Shown piece by piece: positions 42,320-48,395 of a DNA stretch of 48,395 bases. The notes under the pieces were generated by a model that saw only the letters and a list, made by a program, of their open reading frames with translations, had not been told where the DNA came from and did no database searches. Every line of letters starts with the position of its first letter. The first letter of the stretch is position 1. The position numbers and the translations under genes are program-made. Origin of the DNA: Halieaceae bacterium (GTDB lineage: Bacteria > Pseudomonadota > Gammaproteobacteria > Pseudomonadales > Halieaceae); assembly GCA_028282105.1 (NCBI GenBank), contig JANQIO010000232.1, positions 1 through 48,395 of the forward strand. The letters run 5' to 3'.

Positions 42320-43741
42320 TCAGTGTGCCGGCGCTTGCGGTAGGGCCGCGCCCGGTGCAATGCGTTGATGAAAGTCCGTGGCCTGTTCGAAGGCGTGGCC
42401 GATGCCGACCAGCAGTGCCTCCTCGCCATGGCGACCGACCAGTTGCAGGCTCAGGGGCAGGTCCTCGCCGGCAAAACCCATGGGCAAGGACAGGGTTGGG
42501 TTGCCCGAGAAATTAAACGGCGCCTGGTACAGGACCACCGGGGCCACCGCCTCCGGCGGTATCACCATTTGCGGGGGGAACTCAGCCAGCGCGGGCGGCG
42601 GCCCGGCCAGGGAGGGGCAAAGCAGCGCGTCCATGGCGCCGAAGGCGTCGCGCAGCGCGCGGTTGACCCGGCCACGCGCGGTATAGGCCCGTGATACGGC
42701 CAGACCGTCCACGCTGTGGCCATGTTCCAGCAGGCTGCGGAATACCGGGCCGTAGTCTGCGGCGTGCTCCGGATAGAGCCCCGCGTGGTGCACGGCGGCT
42801 TCGATCGCTGTCAGAGTGAACCAATGCTCGGCGCCTTCCTCGATACCCTGCACGCTCACATCGACAATCTCTGCGCCGAGTCCCGCGAGTGTGTCCGCGG
42901 CCTCTGCCAACGCGCTTGCCACGGCCGGATCGACCTGGGCGTTATAGGCGGCATCGATTCCGATGCGCAGGCCCTGGATATCGGCGCCGATGCGGCGGGT
43001 GAAATCTTCCTCGGCGGATTGCAGTGAGGTGGGGTCCGCGGGGTCATAGCCGGCGATGGCGTTCAACACCAGGGCAGCATCTTCTACCGAGTTGGCGAGC
43101 GGGCCGATGTGGTCCAGGGACTCCGCCAGGGGAAACGCGCCATTGCGGCTGACGCGGCCATAGGTGGGCTTGAGGCCTACCACGCTGTTGGCCGCCGCCG
43201 GCAGGCGGATGGAGCCGCCGGTATCCGAGCCCAGTGCCGCGAAGGCCAGGCGCGCGGCGACGGCGACGCCGGAGCCGCTGGATGACACCCCCGCCCAGTG
43301 ATCCGCATGCCAGGGGTTGACCGGCACCGGCAGATCCGGGTGGTAACCGGAGAGAGCAAACTCGGTCATGTTCAGCTTGCCCAGACAAACCGCGCCGGCA
43401 GCTTCCAGCTTGTGAACGGCAGTGGCCGAGCGCTCGGCGACCCTGCCGGCGAGGATGGTTGAAGAGGCAGTCGTGGGTTGGCCGGCGATATCCAGCAGGT
43501 CCTTCACCGCCAGCGGTATGCCATGCAGCGGCCCGCGGTCATGACCCGCAGCCAGTTCACTGTCCGCCAGCTTGGCCTGCGCCAGCGCGCGCTCGGTGAT
43601 AACGCTGTTAAAGGCATGCAGCGCGGGATTCAGCGCGGAAATGCGCTGCAGCATATGTTCGGTCAGCGCCTGAGCGGTGATTTCACCGCTGCGCAAGGCG
43701 CGGCCCAGGCTGCTGATGCCCTGTAGTGCAAGCTCTGACAT
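42320..43741 (-). CDS. Amidase-signature-family hydrolase
   Basis: This 473-residue enzyme hydrolyses amide (or ester) bonds using a Ser-cisSer-Lys triad. The parts are visible: Lys in IPLAVKDLLDIAG (about residue 79), the glycine/serine-rich WAGVSSSGSGVAVAARLA (about 149-166) and the nucleophile in GSDTGGSIRLPAAANSVVGL (about 171-190). A typical C-terminal domain follows. It could be a true amidase, or part of Asn/Gln-type chemistry, but its context is catabolic. The ribosome binding site AGAGGA lies next to a TATTATAATA-like site at 43753-43762, so it is probably co-regulated with the molybdoenzyme. The SnoaL-like gene is co-transcribed downstream. Confidence 0.92.
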   Translation of the reverse strand: MSELALQGISSLGRALRSGEITAQALTEHMLQRISALNPALHAFNSVITERALAQAKLADSELAAGHDRGPLHGIPLAVKDLLDIAGQPTTASSTILAGRVAERSATAVHKLEAAGAVCLGKLNMTEFALSGYHPDLPVPVNPWHADHWAGVSSSGSGVAVAARLAFAALGSDTGGSIRLPAAANSVVGLKPTYGRVSRNGAFPLAESLDHIGPLANSVEDAALVLNAIAGYDPADPTSLQSAEEDFTRRIGADIQGLRIGIDAAYNAQVDPAVASALAEAADTLAGLGAEIVDVSVQGIEEGAEHWFTLTAIEAAVHHAGLYPEHAADYGPVFRSLLEHGHSVDGLAVSRAYTARGRVNRALRDAFGAMDALLCPSLAGPPPALAEFPPQMVIPPEAVAPVVLYQAPFNFSGNPTLSLPMGFAGEDLPLSLQLVGRHGEEALLVGIGHAFEQATDFHQRIAPGAALPQAPAH

Positions 43742-43752
43742 GCTACTTGTCC

Positions 43753-43762
43753 TCTTATAATA
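43753..43762. promoter_or_regulatory. TCTTATAATA site before the amidase gene
   Basis: One mismatch from the TATTATAATA palindrome, 11 bp upstream of the amidase start and overlapping its ribosome binding region. Read on the minus strand it is TTTTATTATAAGA, matching the other copies in its flanks. Confidence 0.5.
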
Positions 43763-43769
43763 AAAGTAA

Positions 43770-43790
43770 GCCGCCCGATGATCGGGAGGC
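43770..43790. repeat. GC-rich palindrome between the amidase and TonB receptor genes
   Basis: A 21-bp inverted repeat, symmetric at 9 of 10 positions, with the core CCCGATGATCGGG (43774-43786). No T run follows. It differs from the AT-rich palindromes, so it may be the site of a second regulator. Confidence 0.4.
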
Positions 43791-43841
43791 TATGTTATAA
43801 ATTTATTGGCTATTTAAGCGCTAAACCACCGATAAATCCAC

Positions 43842-43857
43842 TTTTATTATAATAAAA
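43842..43857. promoter_or_regulatory. Perfect 16-bp palindrome upstream of the TonB receptor promoter
   Basis: TTTTATTATAATAAAA is a perfect 16-bp palindrome holding the TATTATAATA core (43845-43854). It ends 2 bp before a TTGACA -35 element, a position suited to a regulator of the receptor gene. Confidence 0.6.
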
Positions 43858-43859
43858 TG

Positions 43860-43888
43860 TTGACAAGGGAAGCCCTCGCGTTTAGATT
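43860..43888 (+). promoter_or_regulatory. Sigma-70-type promoter of the TonB receptor gene
   Basis: A perfect -35 element TTGACA (43860-43865), a 17-bp spacer and the -10 element TAGATT (43883-43888, 4 of 6 matches). The predicted start of transcription near 43895 falls at the second palindrome copy (43897-43906), so this promoter is flanked by palindromes on both sides. Confidence 0.6.
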
Positions 43889-43896
43889 TCGCAAAA

Positions 43897-43906
43897 TATT
43901 ATAAGA
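43897..43906. promoter_or_regulatory. TATTATAAGA site at the receptor transcription start
   Basis: One mismatch from TATTATAATA, just after the -10 element of the TonB receptor promoter. A repressor bound here would block transcription. Confidence 0.45.
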
Positions 43907-43944
43907 TTTGTCGCTGAACGCATAACAACACGGGGTCTTTTTCC

Positions 43945-46167
43945 ATGCCTTTCAAGCACCGCTACCTTGCGCTGGCCGTCGGCGCCACGCTTTCCATCAA
44001 CGCCCAGGCACAGCTCGAAGAAGTGCTGGTAACGGCACAGAAACGCTCCGAGAGCCTGCAGGATGTCCCTGTGGCGGTTTCGGCTTTCCAGGGCGACCAG
44101 CTCGAAGCCTTCGGCGTGGCCGATACCCAGGCGCTGGCCGTCGTCACCCCCAGCCTGGTGTTCAACAACCGGGGCACGGTGGCCCAGCCATTTATTCGCG
44201 GCATTGGTACCACCCTGTCACTGCTGGGCCTGGAGCCCAGCGTGGCCACTTATGTGGATGACCAGTACTACTCACGCCCGACGGGTAGCATCATGGAGCT
44301 GCCGGATATCGAGCGTATCGAAGTTCTGAAGGGCCCGCAGGGTACCCTGTATGGCCGCAATGCCACCGGCGGCGCGATTCGCGTGATCACCCGCGACCCC
44401 ACCGAGGAGTTCGAGGCGCGTGTGAAACTCTCCGCCGGCAACTTTGGCTATTTCGGCTTGTCGGGTTACACCCAGGGCGGGCTTACCGACAACCTGTACG
44501 CCAACTTCTCGGTACTGCACCGCCAGCGCGACGGCTTCGGCGAGCAGCAAGTGCAGGGCCTCGATGACCTCGACGACCTCGATACCCAGACCTACCGCAG
44601 CAAGCTGGTATGGGACGCCAGCGATGCAGTGACCGCCAAGCTCGCAGTGGACTACACGAAACGTGAAGACACCATGGGCGCTGAGACCATCGATGTCACC
44701 TCCAGCAAGTCCGTGCTCGGCAGCCTGCCAGGCGCGATCGGCAACAGCTGGGCTGAAGGCCCGGGCCGCTTCCCGCCCTTCGGCAATACCTTTGAGACCG
44801 GCAAGGAGCAGGATGAAGTACGTTCCGGTGTCGACGGCGACAACGAAATCGAGATGTTCAATGCCCAGCTGCGCGTCGACGTGCAACTCGATAATGTCAT
44901 TTTCTCTTCCATGAGCACCTACCAGGACACCGACAGCGAAACCAATACCGCTGACTTCGATGCTTCTGCCGGCGTGTTCTCCGACGTCTACGACGAGGAA
45001 AACAACGAAGCCTTCAGCCAGGAGTTCCAACTGGTATCCGACACGGACGGCCCGCTGAGCTGGGTAGCCGGTGTCTATTACTTCGAATCCGAAGGCGACT
45101 ACCAGCTGACCTTTGACGCGCGCGACCTGGTGGTGGCTGGATTTGAGACCGTAGTGAGCCCGCGCAGCGACCTCGACGTTGAGGCCTGGGCTGTTTACGG
45201 CCAGGCCACCTACGCCTTCAACGACGCCTGGTCCCTGACCCTGGGCGGCCGCTACAGCGAAGAGGACAAGGACATCACCGCCGAGTCCCCCAGCGGGCCT
45301 ATTAGCGATAGCGACAGCTGGGACGAATTCACGCCCACCGCCACCCTGCAGTATGACTGGGACACTGGCATGGCCTATGCCACCTACAAAATGGGTTTCA
45401 AGAGCGGCGGTTTTGCCTACCCCTACGTGACCGGCTTCTCGGACGCGTCCGTGGATCAGGAAACCCTCGACATGTATGAGTTGGGTGTGAAGGCCGATCT
45501 GCTGGACGACACCCTGCGGGTGAGCGCAGCCGCCTACTTCTACGACTACGAAGACCTGCAGGTGAACCGCAACGCCGGTCTGGTGCCTGGTGTCGGCGTG
45601 GTCATCCCGGTAGAAAACGCCGGTGGCGCGGAGGCTTATGGCCTCGACGCAGATATCACCTGGGCGCCGACCGCGGCACTGTCGATTGCCGCCGGTTTCA
45701 ACCTGATGGATTCGGAGTACACCGACTACCAGGCCACACCCAACGTCTACAATACCACCACCTTCCCCGGCCCCGTGGTGGCGGCGGTCAACTACGACGC
45801 CGAGGGTGACGAGCTGATCCGCGCGCCCGGTTTCTCGGGTTTCCTGTCCCTCAACTACGAGTGGCAGCTGGCTGGCGGCGCCTATATGCCGCTGACCGTC
45901 ACCTACTCCTACACCGGCGAGTACGACTTTGACCTGATCCCGGGTGATGCCAGCAACCGCATCGATGAAAACACCCAGGACAGCTACAGCCTGGTAAACG
46001 CTCGACTGGCCTACCACTCTGCCGACGACCGCTGGAGCATCGCCGCCTGGGGTAACAACCTCGCTGACGAGGAGTACTTCGATGAGGTCGTAAGCTTCGC
46101 CACCGCGGTGCGCGCCACGGTGGGTGCGCCACGCACCTACGGCCTGGATATCACCTTCAACTTTTGA
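43945..46167 (+). CDS. TonB-dependent outer-membrane receptor
   Basis: This 740-residue outer-membrane importer has a signal peptide (MPFKHRYLALAVGATLSINA, cleaved near AQA). A TonB-box-like EEVLVTAQKRSESLQDVPVA follows, then a plug domain (FIRGIGTTLSLLGLEPSVAT, IERIEVLKGPQGTLYGRNAT then GGAIRV) and a 22-strand-type barrel ending in YGLDITFNF. Receptors with this TonB-box style are abundant in degraders of complex carbon sources rather than only siderophore users. The promoter is flanked by palindromes like those near the GntR gene, so it probably imports the substrate of this locus. The cargo cannot be inferred. A terminator follows at 46221. Confidence 0.94.
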   Translation: MPFKHRYLALAVGATLSINAQAQLEEVLVTAQKRSESLQDVPVAVSAFQGDQLEAFGVADTQALAVVTPSLVFNNRGTVAQPFIRGIGTTLSLLGLEPSVATYVDDQYYSRPTGSIMELPDIERIEVLKGPQGTLYGRNATGGAIRVITRDPTEEFEARVKLSAGNFGYFGLSGYTQGGLTDNLYANFSVLHRQRDGFGEQQVQGLDDLDDLDTQTYRSKLVWDASDAVTAKLAVDYTKREDTMGAETIDVTSSKSVLGSLPGAIGNSWAEGPGRFPPFGNTFETGKEQDEVRSGVDGDNEIEMFNAQLRVDVQLDNVIFSSMSTYQDTDSETNTADFDASAGVFSDVYDEENNEAFSQEFQLVSDTDGPLSWVAGVYYFESEGDYQLTFDARDLVVAGFETVVSPRSDLDVEAWAVYGQATYAFNDAWSLTLGGRYSEEDKDITAESPSGPISDSDSWDEFTPTATLQYDWDTGMAYATYKMGFKSGGFAYPYVTGFSDASVDQETLDMYELGVKADLLDDTLRVSAAAYFYDYEDLQVNRNAGLVPGVGVVIPVENAGGAEAYGLDADITWAPTAALSIAAGFNLMDSEYTDYQATPNVYNTTTFPGPVVAAVNYDAEGDELIRAPGFSGFLSLNYEWQLAGGAYMPLTVTYSYTGEYDFDLIPGDASNRIDENTQDSYSLVNARLAYHSADDRWSIAAWGNNLADEEYFDEVVSFATAVRATVGAPRTYGLDITFNF

Positions 46168-46220
46168 CGTGCGTGGACGCGCTCGCCGTCTCCTGCCGGC
46201 GAATGCTTCCTGTCCTCTAT

Positions 46221-46245
46221 CCGGCGCCCCGGCGCCGGCTTTTTT
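46221..46245 (+). terminator. Intrinsic terminator after the TonB receptor gene
   Basis: CCGGCGCC (46221-46228) and GGCGCCGG (46231-46238) form a very GC-rich stem, followed by C and six T (46240-46245). Only 32 bp separate it from the acyl-CoA ligase start. Confidence 0.8.
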
Positions 46246-46277
46246 CAAGCCTTTTAGCTGAGAGCGCGGAGTGAACA

Positions 46278-47927
46278 ATGCACGGACTCATGCAGAACTT
46301 TCCCTTGCTGGTGCCGAGCCTGCTGGAGCACGCCGAGCAGGTGCACGGCAATGTCGAAATCGTCTCGAAACGACTGGAAGGCGATGTCCACCGCTACTGC
46401 TTTCCCGATCTGGCGAGGCGCGCCCGGCAGCTTGCTAACGCGCTGCAGCGACTGGGCGTGGGTGAAGGCGAAGTGGTGGGCACTATTGCCTGGAACGGTT
46501 ATCGCCACATGGAGCTGTACTACGCTGCGCCCGGGATGGGGGCGGTGTACCACACCATCAATCCGCGCCTGTCCGCTGAGCAGCTCGCCTATGTGATCGC
46601 TCACGCCGAGGATCAGGTGGTGTTTGTGGAGGCCATGTTCCTGCCGATGCTGGAGGCCATTGCCGACCAACTGGTGGGTCTGAAGGCGATCGTTGTGCTG
46701 TGTGATGAGGATGAGTTGCCGGCCAGCTCGCTACCCGGGGTGCTGGCCTACGAGAGCCTGCTGGCCGCAGAGAGCGACCAGTACCAATGGCTGGAGCTGG
46801 ACGAGAATCGTGCGGCGGGCATTTGCTATACCTCGGGTACCACCGGCAACCCCAAGGGCGTGGTTTACTCCCACCGCGCGCTGGTGCTGCAGGCCATGAA
46901 TACGGTGATTGGTCTGGAGCTCAACAGTCGCGATGTGATTCTCCCCATCGTTCCCATGTTCCACGTCAACGCCTGGACTATTCCCTTCTCGGCGGCGCTG
47001 CTGGGCACCAAGCTGGTACTGCCGGGCAAGGACCTTGACGGCGCCTCGATTCACGCATTGATGGAGTCCGAAGCGGTGACCTTCTCCGCCGGAGTTCCCA
47101 CGGTGTGGCAGATGCTCTTTGATCACCTGGAGCAGACCGGGGAGCGGCTGACGACGTTGAAGAAGGCCTGTATTGGTGGCTCGGCAGCGGCGCGCAGCAT
47201 GCTGGAAACCTTCCGCGACCGCTACGGCGTCGAACCCCTGCACGCCTGGGGTATGACGGAAACAACGTCGATGGGCTCAGCCCCGATCCTCACTCCGGCC
47301 GTGATCAGCGCCGGCGACGAAGCGGTAATGGATGCCAAGATGAGCCAGGGCCGAGCGGTGTTCGGTGCCCGGCTGCGCGTCGTGGGTGAGGCCGGGGAGC
47401 CCGTCCCCGCTGATGGCGCGAGCTCTGGCCACCTGCAGATCCAGGGCTGGGCGGTGGCACAGGAGTACTTTAAGCGCAGCGGCCGGGACGAATGGACTGA
47501 CGATGGCTGGTTCGATACCGGCGACATCGCCACACTCGACGCCGAGGGCTACCTGCGGCTGACCGATCGCGCCAAGGATGTGATCAAATCTGGCGGCGAG
47601 TGGATCAGCTCCATCGACCTGGAAAACGCCGCCCTGGCGCACCCGGACGTGGCGGCGGCCGCGGTGATCGGGATGCGCCATCCCAAATGGGATGAACGGC
47701 CCCTGCTGATAGTGGTGTTGCGCTCCGGCGCCGTGCTGGACCGTGACAGTGTCATGGCAACGCTTTCCGAGCGAGTCGCGAAGTGGTGGCTGCCAGACGA
47801 TATCCAGGTCGTTGACGCGCTGCCCATTGGCGCCACCGGCAAGGTCCAGAAGAACCTGCTGCGTGAGCAGTTCGCCGACTACCAACTGCCCACAGCTTCC
47901 ATCCAGCCGGCTGCTGAGCATGGCTGA
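46278..47927 (+). CDS. Acyl-CoA synthetase (AMP-binding)
   Basis: This 549-residue ligase forms an acyl-CoA from a carboxylic acid, ATP and CoA. Motifs include the P-loop [16 protein letters not shown] (about 187-202), [12 protein letters not shown], the hinge region [20 protein letters not shown] then [16 protein letters not shown], and the catalytic Lys in [14 protein letters not shown] near the C-terminus. It resembles medium- and long-chain ligases of the AlkK or steroid-side-chain type. The ribosome binding site is GGAG. It overlaps the next gene by 8 bp. In context it would activate an acid arising from oxidised substrate for beta-oxidation. Confidence 0.93.
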   Translation: MHGLMQNFPLLVPSLLEHAEQVHGNVEIVSKRLEGDVHRYCFPDLARRARQLANALQRLGVGEGEVVGTIAWNGYRHMELYYAAPGMGAVYHTINPRLSAEQLAYVIAHAEDQVVFVEAMFLPMLEAIADQLVGLKAIVVLCDEDELPASSLPGVLAYESLLAAESDQYQWLELDENRAAGICYTSGTTGNPKGVVYSHRALVLQAMNTVIGLELNSRDVILPIVPMFHVNAWTIPFSAALLGTKLVLPGKDLDGASIHALMESEAVTFSAGVPTVWQMLFDHLEQTGERLTTLKKACIGGSAAARSMLETFRDRYGVEPLHAWGMTETTSMGSAPILTPAVISAGDEAVMDAKMSQGRAVFGARLRVVGEAGEPVPADGASSGHLQIQGWAVAQEYFKRSGRDEWTDDGWFDTGDIATLDAEGYLRLTDRAKDVIKSGGEWISSIDLENAALAHPDVAAAAVIGMRHPKWDERPLLIVVLRSGAVLDRDSVMATLSERVAKWWLPDDIQVVDALPIGATGKVQKNLLREQFADYQLPTASIQPAAEHG

Positions 47928-48395
47928 GCCAGCACGTCAGTTGCAGCTCGATGCTGAGCGCCTGGCCAGCTACCTGGAACGGGAACTGCCCGGTTTCCAC
48001 GGACCGCTCGAGCTGGAGAAGTTCTCTGGCGGCCAGTCCAACCCGACATTTCGCTTACGGGCCGCCAGCGGCGAGTATGTACTGCGCAGCAAGCCGCCCG
48101 GCACCCTGCTGACGTCCGCCCATGCGGTGGATCGCGAATTCGCAGTGCTACAGGCACTGGCGGGGAGCGATGTACCGGTCGCCCGGGCGCTCCACCTCTG
48201 CCTCGACGAGAGCGTGATCGGCTCAGTGTTCTACCTGATGGAATTCCTCGACGGACGCATCGTCTGGGACCCGGCCCTGCCAGGCTGGCAACCCGGCGAT
48301 CGTGCCGCTCTCTACGGCGAGCAAATTGCGGTATTGGCACGCCTGCACCGGGTGGATGTGGATCGGGTGGGGCTCGCTGAGTTTGGCCCAAGGAC
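47920..48395 (+). CDS. Aminoglycoside-phosphotransferase-like kinase (5' part, cut by window end)
   Basis: The first 158 residues of a phosphotransferase-family protein begin at ATG 47920 and overlap the ligase stop by 8 bp (ATGGCTGA). The translation reads [20 protein letters not shown], with the nucleotide-binding loop KFSGGQSNPTFRLRAASGEY, the Lys in VLRSKPPGTLL and HAVDREFAVLQAL, then VFYLMEFLDGRIVWDP and LARLHRVDV. This matches the N-lobe of APH-like proteins related to ACAD10/11 kinases, which act on hydroxy-acyl-CoA substrates and are often beside acyl-CoA dehydrogenases. The catalytic His/Asp loop lies beyond the window. The frame is open to the edge. Confidence 0.85.
   Translation, partial: MAEPARQLQLDAERLASYLERELPGFHGPLELEKFSGGQSNPTFRLRAASGEYVLRSKPPGTLLTSAHAVDREFAVLQALAGSDVPVARALHLCLDESVIGSVFYLMEFLDGRIVWDPALPGWQPGDRAALYGEQIAVLARLHRVDVDRVGLAEFGPR

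Noticed and set aside
40878-43906. Reading all TATTATAATA copies as simple -10 boxes
   Set aside because: Not fully excluded, but the copy at 43842-43857 lies upstream of a good -35 element and extends to a 16-bp palindrome, and two copies are too close to start codons. An operator reading is kept with moderate confidence.
44272-46278. 668-codon minus-strand frame opposite the TonB receptor gene
   Set aside because: It is the shadow of a complete receptor with signal peptide, plug and C-terminal Phe.

Overview
The window is a GC-rich, densely coded stretch of a Gram-negative chromosome. Outer-membrane lipoproteins, a TonB-dependent receptor, an RND pump, a Pseudomonas-type isocitrate lyase and a ChpB-like methylesterase point to a gammaproteobacterium, plausibly a marine one. 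That placement is inference from gene content; no rRNA or tRNA is present to confirm it. I see no transposase, integrase, tRNA or CRISPR array, and no gene-free gap longer than 300 bases.

Layout. (1) 1-9.5 kb, housekeeping and envelope: a leucine-rich-repeat lipoprotein, isocitrate lyase (aceA), a TetR regulator followed by thioredoxin with near-identical operator-like sites in front of both, a coupled pair of a membrane-anchored TAXI-like binding protein and a YHS protein, an orphan CheB/ChpB-like methylesterase, a PlsC-like acyltransferase and a NADAR/YbiA-family protein. (2) 9.5-20 kb: one 3235-residue lipoprotein with about 34 tandem bacterial Ig-like domains and a C-terminal chitin-binding-like module, preceded 45 bp upstream by a small outer-membrane beta-barrel. 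(3) 20-32.8 kb: an orphan HlyD-type adaptor, a TauD-like dioxygenase, a TPR-GGDEF diguanylate cyclase, an enoyl-CoA hydratase homologue, a Nudix hydrolase, an adaptor plus RND permease operon, a DUF3604 protein and a YciB/IspZ-like membrane protein. (4) 32.9-40.9 kb: a compact minus-strand operon for a type II DMSO-reductase-family molybdoenzyme of the ethylbenzene dehydrogenase / steroid C25 dehydrogenase type (catalytic alpha, Fe-S beta, TorD-like chaperone, heme-b gamma), followed by an Nbp35/Mrp-like Fe-S carrier and an unrecognised propeller-repeat protein. (5) 40.9-48.4 kb: a divergent GntR/FadR-type regulator, a SnoaL-like protein, an amidase, a TonB receptor, an acyl-CoA ligase and the start of an aminoglycoside-phosphotransferase-like kinase cut by the window end.

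How it may work together. Regions 4 and 5 look like one catabolic locus. The AT-rich palindrome TATTATAATA, exact or with one mismatch, sits in front of the molybdoenzyme operon, the GntR gene, the amidase operon and the TonB receptor, so one regulator may control uptake, oxygen-independent C-H hydroxylation and CoA activation of a hydrophobic substrate. This is the most interesting system here. Its substrate (alkylbenzene, p-cymene-like terpene or sterol side chain) cannot be read from the sequence. The giant Ig-like lipoprotein with its possible chitin-binding tip is the second candidate for something new.
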